Positions 1-10,145 of a DNA stretch of 64,000 nt are shown in pieces. The notes beneath the pieces are model-generated. The model had not been told where the DNA came from. It worked only from the letters and a program-made list of their open reading frames with translations, and did not search any database. The DNA lies in assembly GCA_030248195.1 (NCBI GenBank), contig JASAND010030760.1, positions 1-64,000 of the forward strand. The letters run 5' to 3'. Every line of letters begins with the position of its first letter. Within the stretch, counting starts at the first letter, position 1. This stretch comes from Trissonchulus latispiculum (Eukaryota > Nematoda > Enoplea > Enoplida > Ironidae). Both the position numbers and the translations under genes were made by a program.

Positions 1-46
1 GTGCGCACGTGGGTACAAGTGTAGGATGCGGTTTGTGCTGCAATCA

Positions 47-1212
47 CTATTTCCTCGGCTGTGCGGCATTTGATTGCTCAGTTTCTGGTTCACGTAGTGG
101 CGTGTATGTCGCAGCGATAACTGCTTTTAGTCGGTTGACGCAGGAGCTTTTCTGAGCAGGTTTATTTGGCTCGAATATTCCTCCTGCTTTGTTACTGAGC
201 GCATTGGTGGCAAAAGTAACCTGAGTACGTGGAGGAATAATTATATCTCGCTCACGTTTAGCGTGCATGTATTGTCGACTTTTCTGGTACACTTTCATCC
301 TTGAGAACACTGGATCGTTCCAGATTCCGTAGGTCGGCAAAAAATAGTAAATGCGTTTGAAGTCTACGCAGATATGTCATTCGATAACTGCACTCATGGC
401 GGCGCATTATGCACGATGTACGCAGGTGCGTGGAACTGCTTGGTACCAATTGTGATGGTTGTTTCAGTCTCACACAGCAAGATTTAGGGAATGCCCAGTC
501 ATGCCAGTTGCTGAAATAAGTGGTGGTTTTACCATTTCATTGGCAAATCTTTATTTTTGAAGTTCAAGTTATGGTGAGACTTGTCAATTAGGTAATCGTA
601 GATCCCGTATCGAGGAGTGCTTTTGACAAGTTGTTCATTGACGAACGGTATATTGGTACGAAGGCTTTACCTTCTGTTCCATGGAGATACTGTCTCGTGG
701 TAGAACGAACGGTTTGTCCGCGGGGATTTGGTCGTCAGCTGGATTTGACCTTCCTGCAAGTTGTGGTCGTTAGGGATGGTGTGACCTGAGATCGTCTTCA
801 TCTCAACACGTCCATGAGGATATAAAAGGTTTTGATTAGTATTTTCTGAATAGATATTTCGCCAACTGGGTACAGGTACTGGGACGAATGGATAGTGGAC
901 GCCGTCCAACGATGAGATCCGTAGCAATGGGGGCGGAGCACGAGCTGTGCGGTACGGATGCTGCGGGTTCTGTAATTCGCAATCTTCGTTGGGAGCTTCC
1001 GTTCGGCTACGGCGACAGTTTTTCGGTGCATCTCGTAGAGCGATAGCTCTCGTGGTTGACTTTGGTGTCAGTTTTCTGAGCAACCACTGAATTTTGGCCA
1101 ATTCTGAGGTATATTCACCAGTACATTGCGACGGATATTGGCAGGGCAGCAATGTAGAAGTAGGAAGCTTAGTGTCACATAAGTGCACACTAGAAAAACC
1201 CACAGTTGCCAC
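47..1212 (-). pseudogene. C-terminal anchor, tail and protease region of inverted family A copy
   Basis: Fragments in different frames match the region after the envelope C-terminal anchor and the retropepsin flanks of the + copy. The proline-rich tail is recognisable near 800-1,030, and the region following the protease at 47-340. The protease core at about 400-660 is broken by frameshifts, so I cannot see an intact DTG-to-flap arrangement. No reverse transcriptase signature follows before the window edge. Confidence 0.65.
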
Positions 1213-1266
1213 GGGCTAACTGCGAATCTATGTAGGAAACCGAAGAACCCCTTTTGCATGATTCCA

Positions 1267-3162
1267 TTAACCACGCTTTGTGCGGTTTTGCTGAGGCGTA
1301 TTTCCAGCTGTTTTATCGCTTAGGGCCTTTATGATTCGTTGTTGGTGCTGTAATCCACCAATGATCTCATTAACGCCTATTTCCAGAAGGTTATTTCTGA
1401 AAAATTGTACATTACAATTTGGCTGAAAGATTGTAGGTTGGAAACTCCAAGGTTCGCTTGAGTTCCACGAGAATGCCCTTATTTCTGGAATATGTTGGAG
1501 AGGGGATAAATCGCCAGTCTCACTCTGATACATGCACATTTTGCCATGGATTTGAACAGGTATTTCTCTGTTCAGACGGCAATCCACTGGATAGGGCTTC
1601 TTGTGTACGATATTGGTTACAGGGTCCATGTATGCAGTATATTCTTGAGAATTTAGCAGGAATTTGATAGGTATTTCCATACTACATGTTTGATTCATTG
1701 GATCAAAGTGATACAGTCCGCGTTCTAGCTCTTGACAAGGCCAGGTAGATGTAACGTGGCCTCCAGCCCTGGCGACAATATCGTTCCGTCCCAGTATGGC
1801 GCGCATGGCCAGTGTAGGAGTAGCAAGCATATCTGCTTTTAGCACTTCCATGATTGTTGCCATAGATCGGCATGCAGCATTCATGGCCTGTTTAAATGCG
1901 AAGTATAGGTTTTTCAGATTTTTAAATTCTTGAGATTGTAGAGACGCTGCTAATACGTCAGTTGTGACTATTCCGTGTTCAGCAGCCCAGGACTTAAGGT
2001 CACTGTTGGAGATAAGTTCCGTATTCGGAAGATAGTCTTGAAGATTGGACTGATTCTTCGTAGTAGTTTCTCTACGAATTCTAGACTCGTTGCGTTTGAT
2101 GCGGGCTGGGATTCCTTGATCGGTGAGGAAAATAGTATTTCCATCACAGTCACGGGCATGTTTGCCAGTTCGAAACGTTAGAGCCAGGAGATCACTATCT
2201 GCTAGCCAATTGGTATCCCACATTTTGCCGCTTAGGGTCTGCCATTCTAGAAATTCACATTTTTCGTTACTGTCGGGTTCCCAGAGCAGGTAACTGCCGT
2301 CACGTAACTGACATCCTCCTGTACGGTAGTCGCAGTGTTCGACCCAACCAGCAGTAGACTCCATGGTTTCACTACTGTGACGTTTGTAAACGTATGCTTC
2401 ATACATGAAACAGTTGGTTGCTGTGTAACTGTGCCATCTGCAACAGTTGATGCCACCACCTGACCATTCATAGTTAACTTTGTTGTCAGTTTGCCATAGT
2501 CCTCCTTTTTGGAGCAGTGGGCCGGCATCACACTGATGGAAGCGACGCATAGCTTCGCATTCAGCACCTGTTACACGTATGTCGTGTTTTCCTCCTCCTT
2601 CAGGTGGTAGTTAGCAAAGAAATAGGTGAACGTTTTCACCGTTTGCTTTACAATAAGCGCATTTCCAGGCTTTGGATTGGTATTTGACATAGTTTCGCTT
2701 GTAAAGCGTGAGTTGGGTCTGATGAATGTGTGATTCTGCAGACGGGACTTCAGGATTGCAGTACAAGCGACCAGGTAACTGCCATAGGGCTCGTCCTTGT
2801 TCAGTTTGGCAGATCATAGGACCGCTTGATAATTCTGCAACACTCTTAACGGATGAGGTAGGTAGAAAACAGCAGCAGATGAGTAGCAAGAGAAGCCAAA
2901 TGCACCGGTTTAAACGGCATGGCTTCTCGAAACTGTTCAGTTCTGGCAGTTGATTTATTGCTGCGTGTGCTGCGAATTTCCTGTCCGTTCGCTTTGGTTT
3001 TGTTACTGCCTCTAAGCACTGCTCAGTTGTGCCTCTGAAGCTTTGTTCCTCCGCAGTAACAGTAATGCTACCGACAAAAGCTGGATATTGTTGCTGTACG
3101 AGTTGGTTATTCTGTTCTGAAATCATTCTGATTGTTTCTCGTAACTCAGTAATCTCAGGCAA
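1267..3162 (-). pseudogene. Envelope-like segment of inverted family A copy
   Basis: It contains the leucine-rich hydrophobic anchor, the cysteine-rich ectodomain, a furin-type RIRR site and most of the post-cleavage subunit found in the + copy. An extra T near 2,660 shifts the frame, giving a stop at 2,611, and a compensating indel restores it before 2,550. A further insertion near 1,288 ends the frame just before the C-terminal membrane anchor. At the point where the + copy is itself frameshifted (about 8,530), this copy is open. The two copies therefore carry different breaks. Confidence 0.78.
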
Positions 3163-4263
3163 CGGGTCAGTAGAGTCAGGTGGAATCTCACCCTCAGTAG
3201 CTGGAACTGCATAGGTGGTGTCATTTGGACCATTGCTATTTTGGTAGGCATGATTGCCGCTGTGATAGGTCGTTGCACGGGAGTTGTAGCCAGAAGTGGG
3301 TCTTTGTCCTGTTGTAGGACGGTAATGTGGGGCGTTAGTTCCCCTGTCGTTCTGACGTTTGCGACAGTTTATGACGCAGTGCCCAGGTCTCTTGCAATAG
3401 TTGCAGATAACTCTGCTATCTGTAGTCCACTGTCGCCCTTGTGGACGTTAATCATTTCGTCCGAATCGTTGGGCTGCAGGCTTGTTACGGTTGTTGGCCA
3501 GAACTCCTTGCATGTATCCGTTCTGTCTCTGCTGATCAAAGGAGAATTTCTGGAACTGTTCTTGGAGTACTTTCATTGACTTTTTAAGCTCAGCCAGTTC
3601 AGTATCAGCGCTAGTGTAGAGCGTCTGAGCTTTTGCTGTAGCAGCTGGAGTGCCAGTGGGTCCTAGTCCTGCTGTTAAGTACTCTCCAGCTTCAACCAAC
3701 TTAGCATATTTCAATGCTTACTCAAAGTTGGACGGTTCTTTTGACATAACCAGTCTGCCGTAGTGCGGTAGCAACCCGGCGATAAAGAATTCCATCATCA
3801 GTTTGTCCTGATGAGACTGGTTGAAACTAGGGTAAGCTCCTTTAACGAGCTTCTTAATACTGGCAGCGAAGTCCGCTACCCGTTCTTGCAGCTGCTGTGT
3901 TCTTTTGTGCAACTGCGCACTTCGAAACCTTGTCATTTCAGCAGGATCCAAGGATCCCTTAAGTGCCTTGGTGAGGGCAGTATAATCAGACTTGGTGGGC
4001 AAGTCTAATGTTGCATAAATATCCCTTGCTTGATCTTGCAAGCAGACCGGTAGCATACGAGCTTTTTCATCAACAGTCCATCCATTTGCTGTACTGACAA
4101 TTTCGAAGGAGTCTATGAAGTCCTTCCAGCTCTCTTGGGCGTGGCCCGAATATCTTGGCCCCAATAGGCTAGTAACTCCATGCATGCCGTGTACGGCTTG
4201 CTTAAAATGCGCAGGTAAATTCTGCAGAGCTGATTGTAGTCCTGAAAAATCAGGTACTGCCAT
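3163..4263 (-). pseudogene. gag segment of inverted family A copy, two nonsense codons
   Basis: The frame begins with the same MAVPDF start that lies inside the + copy at 5,879. It follows that Gag closely through the capsid-like region and the zinc-knuckle neighbourhood. Two in-frame nonsense changes break it. At 3,718-3,720 a TAA replaces the GAA of the + copy, and at 3,448-3,450 a TAA replaces a CAA. Both are single-base differences from the + copy. The product would be a retrotransposon Gag, which forms the particle and binds RNA. It is not expected to be made full length. Confidence 0.8.
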
Positions 4264-4469
4264 TATCGAATCAGAATGCGTAAGATCAGCAGGATAAAGA
4301 GCTGATAATAGATCTGGTGTATCGTCGACGTCCCTTTGGGAAAACCCAGAAAACTTAAATCAGAGCTGTCGGAAGCTGTAGGTTCCGTTTTGACAATTGC
4401 TTGGACGTGTCCACTCCTCGTGTCTTTTTCTTCCAGCGTCAATCAACTGCTGGGCCTGAGTACAACTCT

Positions 4470-4800
4470 GTGGGGAATTACTTCGCTCAGTGGCGCTCAG
4501 TGGCGGAATTACTACTCCGCCCCAGTGGCGGAATTGGGGGGGGGGGGGGGGGGACTTCGCTCGGTGGCGGTATTACTTCGCTCAGTGGCGGAATTACTAC
4601 TTCACTCTGTGGCGGAATTACTAAGTAGCAGAATTACTACTTCAGCTCGGGGGGGGGGGGGTGGGGTGGGGAAACCTGAAGAAAATGGAAGGCAGGAATA
4701 CATTTAGGGGGTCAGAGAGTGGGGGGGGGGGGGGGAATTAATTATGCAAGTACTCTACGAATTTATTAGACAATGTGAGAAAAAAAATTGTTTTTTTTTT
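4470..4800. repeat. Degenerate Gag minisatellite invaded by poly-G runs
   Basis: Partial copies of the 24-bp GCGGAATTACTACTTCGCTC-type unit (the reverse complement of the Gag N-terminal repeat) are separated by runs of 10 or more G. This is the 5' edge of the inverted element copy. 4,740-4,810 is AT-rich flank. I see no gene here. Confidence 0.7.
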
Positions 4801-4964
4801 ATTTTCTATTTACGGTACATACATTTATTTTGTCTTGGTCTGCTGGTAACGGTTCAACCATTTACATACTCTTTTATGCGCGTGCAATATTATCAATCAT
4901 CACTAGTAACGTTGTTGTTGTTCTCAGTTTCCACATGCATAATTATATAATTACTCTCTCATAC

Positions 4965-5001
4965 TATAAATAAGCTCGTTTCTGTAGATAGTTGCTCAGT
5001 C
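4965..5001 (+). promoter_or_regulatory. LTR core promoter (TATA box plus initiator)
   Basis: TATAAATA at 4,965-4,972 is followed by TCAGTC at 4,996-5,001. The spacing suits a TATA-Inr promoter starting at 4,998. The same pair is in the 3' LTR, with TATAAATA at 11,092. Confidence 0.65.
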
Positions 5002-5025
5002 TGTAAGTCTACAGTTCTGTTGACT

Positions 5026-5031
5026 AATAAA
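5026..5031 (+). terminator. LTR polyadenylation signal
   Basis: AATAAA in the 5' LTR, repeated in the 3' LTR at 11,147-11,152, where it would act on the element transcript. It lies only about 30 bases downstream of the inferred start site, which implies a short R. Confidence 0.5.
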
Positions 5032-5271
5032 GTCGTGTTGTAGACTGAGTCCCCTTTAGTTTAGGGTTTTCCTGTGAACGAATAGTTCACAGAAGTTGAG
5101 CGAACAGCTCAAATATACTTTGTAATTTCCCTGCCTACAGCAGGAGGACTGATATTGCCCACCATACGGTGGAAGATTATTCCTACTTACACAGTAGAAG
5201 AAGCTTAATACTATAAGCTTATATCGTAGCTACGTACGTAGTTAAATCTACAGACTTGCACTGTTACATTT

Positions 5272-5289
5272 TGGAGGTTCCACCGAGAT
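5272..5289 (+). promoter_or_regulatory. Primer binding site complementary to tRNA-Gln 3' end
   Basis: TGGAGGTTCCACCGAGAT is an 18-base match to the complement of the 3' end of animal tRNA-Gln, including the CCA. It lies three bases after the LTR and fixes the LTR end and element orientation. The tRNA identification is from recall of the tRNA sequence. Confidence 0.85.
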
Positions 5290-5329
5290 CCTTTGTCGCT
5301 TTGCGCGGTATACACCCGAAGCTTGAACT

Positions 5330-8300
5330 GTGGACTCGGCACAACAGCCTAGAGGTTCTGACAGTAGTAAGACACCAGCTATCGGATCCAAGCACGTGTC
5401 TGAAACCTCAGATAAAACTCCTAAGGAGGAACCCTCTGACACAGCTGTACCCTCTACAAGTGGTAGCAGAAAGGAAGTCCGTGCTACACAGACTGAGCCT
5501 AGTAATTCCGCCTCTGAGCGAAGTAGTAATTCCGCCACTGAGCGAAGTAGTAATTCCGCCACTGAGCGAAGTAATTCCGCCACTGAGCGAAGTAGTAATT
5601 CCGCCACTGAGCGAAGTAGTAATTCCGCCACTGAGCGAAGTAGTAATTCCGCCACTGAGCGAAGTTTACAGAGTTGTACTCAGGCCCAGCAGTTGATTGA
5701 CGCTGGAAGAAAAAGACACGAAGAGTGGACACGTCGCGTCCAAGCAATTATCAAAACGGAACCTACAGATTCCGACAGCTCTGATTTAAGTTTTTCTGGG
5801 TTTTCCCAAAGGGACGTCGACGATACATCGGATCTATTATCAGCTCTTTATCCTGATCTTACGCATTCTGATCCGATAATGGCAGTACCTGATTTTTCAG
5901 GACTACAATCAGCTCTGCAGAATTTACCTGCGCATTTTAAGCAAGCCGTACAAGGCATGCATGGAGTTACTAGCCTATTGGGGCTAAGATATTCGGGCCA
6001 TGCCCAAGAGAGCTGGAAGGACTTCATAGACTCCTTCGAAATTGTCAGTACAGCAAATGGCTGGACTGTTGACGAGAAAGCTCGTATGCTACCGGTCTGC
6101 TTGCAAGATCAAGCAAGGGATATTTATGCAACATTAGACTTGCCTACCAAGTCTGATTATACTGCCCTAACCAAGGCACTTAAGGAATCCTTGGAACCTG
6201 CCGAAATGACAAGGTTTCGAAGTGCGCAGTTGCACAAAAGAACCCAGCAGCTGCAAGAACGGGTAGCGGACTTCGCTGCCAGCATTAAGAAGCTCGTAAA
6301 AGGAGCTTACCCTAGTTTCGACCAGTCTCATCAGGACAAACTGATGATGGAATTCTTTATCGCCGGGTTGCTACCGCACTACGGCAGACTGGTTATGTCA
6401 AAAGAACCGTCCAACTTTGAGGAAGCATTGAAATATGCTAAGTTGGTTGAAGCTGGAGAGTACTTAACAGCAGGACTAGGACCCACTGGCACTCCAGCTG
6501 CTACAGCAAAAGCTCAGACGCTCTACACTAGCGCTGATACTGAACTGGCTGAGCTTAAAAAGTCAATGAAAGCACTCCAAGAACAGTTCCAGAAATTCTC
6601 CTTTGATCAGCAGAGACAGAACGGATACATGCAAGGAGTTCTGGCCAACAACCGTAACAATCCTGCAGCCCAACGATTCGGACGAAATGACCAACGTCCA
6701 CAAGGGCGACAGTGGACTACAGATAGCAGAGTTATCTGCAACTATTGTAAGAGACCTGGGCACTACGTCATAAACTGTCGCAAACGTCAGAACGACAACG
6801 ACAGGGGAACTAACGCCCCACATTACCGTCCTACAACTGGACAAAGACCCACTTCTGGCTACAACTCTCGTGGAACGACCAATCACAGAGGCAATCATGC
6901 CTACCAAAATAGCAATGGTCGAAATGACACCACCTATGCAGTTTCAGCTACTGAGGGTGAGATTCCACCTGATTCTACTGACCCGTTGCCTGAGATTACT
7001 GAGTTACGAGAAACAATCAGAATGATTTCAGAACAGAATAACCAACTCGTACAGCAACAATATCCAGCTTTTGTCGGTAGCATTACTGTTACTGCGAAGG
7101 AACAAAGCTCCAGAGGTACAACTGAGCAGTGCGTAGAAGCCGTAACAAAACCAAAGCGAACGGTCAGGAAATCCGCAGCACACGCAGCAATAAATCCACT
7201 GCCAGAACTGAACAGTTTCGAGAAGCCATGCCGTTTAAACCGGTGCATTTGGCTTCTCTTGCTACTCATCTGCTGCTGTTTTCTACCTACCTCATCCGTT
7301 AAGAGTGTTGCAGAGTTATCAAGCGGTCCTATGATCTGCCAAACTGAACAAGGACGAGCCCTATGGCAGTTACCTGGTCGCTTGTACTGCAATCCTGAAG
7401 TCCCGTCTGCAGAATCGCACATTCATCAGACTCAACTCACGCTTTACAAGCGAAACTATGTCAAGTACAAATCAAAAGCCTGGAAATGCGCTATTGTAAA
7501 GCAAACGGTGAAAACGTTCACCTATTTCTTTGCTAACTACCACCTGAAGGAGGAGGAAAAACACGACATACGTGTAACAGGTGCTGAATGTGAAGCTATG
7601 CGTCGCTTCCATCAATGTGATGCCGGCCCACTGCTCCAAAAAGGAGGACTATGGCAAACTGACAACAAAGTCAATTATGAATGGTCAGGTGGTGGCATCA
7701 ACTGTTGCAGATGGCACAGTTACACAGCAACCAACTGCTTCATGTATGAAGCATACGTTTACAAACGTCACAGTAGCGAAACCATGGAGTCTACTGCTGG
7801 TTGGGTCGAACACTGCGACTACCGTACAGGAGGATGTCAGTTACGTGACGGCAGTTACCTGCTCTGGGAGCCCGACAGTAACGAAAAATGTGAATTTCTA
7901 GAATGGCAGACCCTAAGCGGCGAAATGTGGGATACCAATTGGCTAGCAGACAGTGATCTCCTAGCTCTTACTTTTCGAACTGGTAAACATGCCCGTGACT
8001 GTGATGGAAATACTATTTTTCTGACAGATCAAGGAATCCCTGCCCGCATCAGGAAGAACGAGTCTAGAATTCGTAGAGAAACTACTACGACGAATCAAAC
8101 CAATCTCCAGGACTACCTTCCGAATACGGAACTTATCTCCAACAGTGATCTTAAGTCCTGGGCTGCTGAACACGGAATAGTCACAACTGACGTACTAGCA
8201 GCGTCTCTACAATCTCAAGAATTTAAAAATCTCAAAAACCTAAACTTTGCATTTAAACAGGCCATGAATGCTGCATGCCGATCTATGGCAACAATCATGG

Positions 8301-8629
8301 AAGTGTTAAAAGCAGATATGCTTGCTAATCCTACACTGGCCATGCGCTCCATACTGGGACGGAACGATATTGTCGCCAGGGCTGGAGGCCACGTTATATC
8401 TACCTGGCCTTGTCAAGAGCTAGAACGCGGACTGTATCACTTTGATCCAATGAATCAAACATGTAGTATGGAAATACCTATCAAATTCCTGCTAAATTCT
8501 CAAGAATATACTGCATACATGGACCCTGTAAACCAATATCGTGCACAAGAAGCCCTATCCAGTGGATTGCCGTCTGAACAGAGAAATACCTGTTCAAATC
8601 CATGGCAAAATGTACATGTATCAGAGTGA
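5330..8629 (+). CDS. Gag - zinc knuckle - envelope-like polyprotein (N-terminal part)
   Basis: A 1,099-codon frame. Residues about 57-112 are seven copies of an 8-residue NSATERSS repeat. Residues about 185-460 are a retrotransposon Gag/capsid-like region, and 470-485 hold a CCHC knuckle (CNYC..GH..NC). After a polar linker, a basic stretch precedes a leucine/cysteine-rich membrane segment at about 638-660. A cysteine-rich ectodomain follows, with a furin-type RIRR at 913-916. The first codon of the open frame is GTG. The first in-frame ATG is at 5,879 (MAVPDF), which also starts the frame in the inverted copy, so the true Gag start may be there or non-AUG. One extra base near 8,530, compared with the inverted copy, throws the frame off. 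The real reading continues in the next entry. Confidence 0.85.
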   Translation: MDSAQQPRGSDSSKTPAIGSKHVSETSDKTPKEEPSDTAVPSTSGSRKEVRATQTEPSNSASERSSNSATERSSNSATERSNSATERSSNSATERSSNSATERSSNSATERSLQSCTQAQQLIDAGRKRHEEWTRRVQAIIKTEPTDSDSSDLSFSGFSQRDVDDTSDLLSALYPDLTHSDPIMAVPDFSGLQSALQNLPAHFKQAVQGMHGVTSLLGLRYSGHAQESWKDFIDSFEIVSTANGWTVDEKARMLPVCLQDQARDIYATLDLPTKSDYTALTKALKESLEPAEMTRFRSAQLHKRTQQLQERVADFAASIKKLVKGAYPSFDQSHQDKLMMEFFIAGLLPHYGRLVMSKEPSNFEEALKYAKLVEAGEYLTAGLGPTGTPAATAKAQTLYTSADTELAELKKSMKALQEQFQKFSFDQQRQNGYMQGVLANNRNNPAAQRFGRNDQRPQGRQWTTDSRVICNYCKRPGHYVINCRKRQNDNDRGTNAPHYRPTTGQRPTSGYNSRGTTNHRGNHAYQNSNGRNDTTYAVSATEGEIPPDSTDPLPEITELRETIRMISEQNNQLVQQQYPAFVGSITVTAKEQSSRGTTEQCVEAVTKPKRTVRKSAAHAAINPLPELNSFEKPCRLNRCIWLLLLLICCCFLPTSSVKSVAELSSGPMICQTEQGRALWQLPGRLYCNPEVPSAESHIHQTQLTLYKRNYVKYKSKAWKCAIVKQTVKTFTYFFANYHLKEEEKHDIRVTGAECEAMRRFHQCDAGPLLQKGGLWQTDNKVNYEWSGGGINCCRWHSYTATNCFMYEAYVYKRHSSETMESTAGWVEHCDYRTGGCQLRDGSYLLWEPDSNEKCEFLEWQTLSGEMWDTNWLADSDLLALTFRTGKHARDCDGNTIFLTDQGIPARIRKNESRIRRETTTTNQTNLQDYLPNTELISNSDLKSWAAEHGIVTTDVLAASLQSQEFKNLKNLNFAFKQAMNAACRSMATIMEVLKADMLANPTLAMRSILGRNDIVARAGGHVISTWPCQELERGLYHFDPMNQTCSMEIPIKFLLNSQEYTAYMDPVNQYRAQEALSSGLPSEQRNTCSNPWQNVHVSE
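5501..5665 (+). repeat. Seven-copy 24-bp in-frame minisatellite in Gag
   Basis: The unit AGTAATTCCGCCACTGAGCG plus AAGT is repeated. One copy lacks three bases, so the reading frame survives. It encodes NSATERSS. Degenerate copies lie in the inverted element at about 4,470-4,640. Confidence 0.92.
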
Positions 8630-10145
8630 GACTGGCGATTTATCCCCTCTCCAACATATTCCAGAAATAAGGGCATTTTCGTGGAACTCAAGCGAACCTT
8701 GGAGTTTCCAACCTACAATCTTCAGCCAAATTGTAATGTACAATTTTTCAGAAATAACCTCTGAAATAGGCCTTAATGAGATCATTGGTGGATTACAGCA
8801 CCAACAACGAATCATAAAGGCCCTAAGCGATAAAACAGCTGGAAATACGCCTCAGCAAACTGCACAAAGCGTGGTTAATGGAATCATGCAAAAGGGATTC
8901 TTCGGTTTCCTACATGGATTCGCAGTTAGCCCGTGGCAACTGTGGGTTTTTCTAGTGTGCACTTATGTGACACTAAGCTTCCTACTTCTACATTGCTGCC
9001 CTACCAATATCCGTCGCAATGTACTGGTGAATATACCTCAGAATTGGCCAAAATTCAGTGGTTGGGCGAGAAAACGACGAAAGTCAACCACGAGACCTAT
9101 CGCTCTACGAGTGCGCCGAAAACGTCGCCGTAGCCCGAACGGAAGCTCTAACGAAGATTGCGAATTACAAGAACCCGCAAGAACATCCGTACACAGCACA
9201 GCACCGACTGCGCCAACCTTGCTACGGATCTCTACTTTTGGACGGCGTCCACCTACACCTGTCCAAGTACCTGTACCAGACAGCGAAATAACTAATTCAG
9301 AAAATACTAATCAAAACCTTTTATATCCTCAGGACGTGTTGAATGAAAGACATTCTCAGGTTACGCCATCCCTAACGACCACAACTGGAGAAGGTCAAAT
9401 CCAAGCTGACGACCAAATCCCACGGACAAACCGTTCATTATTCCCTGAGACACTGACAGTATCTCAAATTGGATTAGAAGGTAAAGCCTTCGTACCAACT
9501 ATACCAGTGTTTGTCAATGGACAACCTGTAAAAGCACTCCTCGATACGGGATCTACGATTACCCTAATTGACAAGTCTAAATACGATAACTTGAACTTAA
9601 AAAATAAAGACACTGTGGTAAAACCACACTGTATTTCAGCAAATAGCATGACGGGGCATTCCCTAAATCTTGCTGGTGAGGCTGAAATAACCATCACAAT
9701 TGGTACCAAGCAATTCACGCACCCTGCGTATATCGTGCATAATGCGCCGCATGAGTGCATTATCGGAGTCGACATACTGCGTAGACTTGGCCCATTTACT
9801 ATTGACCTAGAATCTGAAACGATCAGTTTTCTCAAGGATGAAAGTGTACCAGAAAAGTCGGCAAACATGCACGTAACCGTGAGCGAGGATATAATTATTC
9901 CTCCACGTACTCAGGTTACTTTTGCCTGCAATGCGCTCAATAACAAAACAGGAGGAATATTCGAACCAAATAAACCTGCTCAGAAAGCTCACGTCAATAT
10001 ACTAAAAGCAGTTATCGCTGCCACATACACGCCACTGCGTGAACCAGAAACTGAGCAACCAAATTCCTCGCACAAAGCCGAGGAAATTAAGGGATTGCAG
10101 CATAAACCGCATCCCTATAACTTGTACCCACGTGCGCACAGCTAA
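8541..10145 (+). CDS. Envelope C-terminus with membrane anchor, then retropepsin
   Basis: Continues the polyprotein after the frameshift. The first 130 residues finish the envelope-like ectodomain. A hydrophobic anchor lies at 8,934-8,999 and is followed by a strongly basic tail (RKRRK, then RRKRRR). From about 9,480 there is an aspartic protease: the catalytic LLDTGST is at 9,534-9,554 and a GVDILRRLG flap-side motif lies near 9,770. The protease is in the same frame as the anchor and tail, with no stop between. The frame ends at 10,145 without any reverse transcriptase. The nominal first codon is GTG and is only the edge of the shifted frame, not a start. Function inferred: particle maturation by the protease and membrane fusion by the envelope part. 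Confidence 0.82.
   Translation: MHKKPYPVDCRLNREIPVQIHGKMYMYQSETGDLSPLQHIPEIRAFSWNSSEPWSFQPTIFSQIVMYNFSEITSEIGLNEIIGGLQHQQRIIKALSDKTAGNTPQQTAQSVVNGIMQKGFFGFLHGFAVSPWQLWVFLVCTYVTLSFLLLHCCPTNIRRNVLVNIPQNWPKFSGWARKRRKSTTRPIALRVRRKRRRSPNGSSNEDCELQEPARTSVHSTAPTAPTLLRISTFGRRPPTPVQVPVPDSEITNSENTNQNLLYPQDVLNERHSQVTPSLTTTTGEGQIQADDQIPRTNRSLFPETLTVSQIGLEGKAFVPTIPVFVNGQPVKALLDTGSTITLIDKSKYDNLNLKNKDTVVKPHCISANSMTGHSLNLAGEAEITITIGTKQFTHPAYIVHNAPHECIIGVDILRRLGPFTIDLESETISFLKDESVPEKSANMHVTVSEDIIIPPRTQVTFACNALNNKTGGIFEPNKPAQKAHVNILKAVIAATYTPLREPETEQPNSSHKAEEIKGLQHKPHPYNLYPRAHS

Larger units (their letters stand above)
1..4640 (-). mobile_element. Decayed inverted copy of LTR element family A (Gag-Env-PR), no LTR seen
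   Basis: This stretch is a reverse-complement relative of 5,501-10,139. Base 1 of the window matches the position just before the protease-side stop of the better copy, so the element continues outside the window. Gag, zinc-knuckle, envelope-like and protease segments occur in the same order on the - strand. The copy is broken by nonsense codons and several indels. Its 5' end dissolves at about 4,470-4,640 into the degenerate 24-bp Gag repeat mixed with long G runs. No family A LTR lies between it and 4,814, where the LTR of the opposite-strand copy begins. Confidence 0.85.
4814..5268 (+). repeat. 5' LTR of family A element
   Basis: Matches 10,945-11,387 over its length. It ends ...ACTTGCACTGTTACA three bases before the primer binding site. 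It carries TATAAATA at 4,965, an initiator-like TCAGTC with its A at 4,998 (33 bases downstream) and AATAAA at 5,026. A short R region of about 50 bases beginning near 4,998 is therefore likely. Confidence 0.88.
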
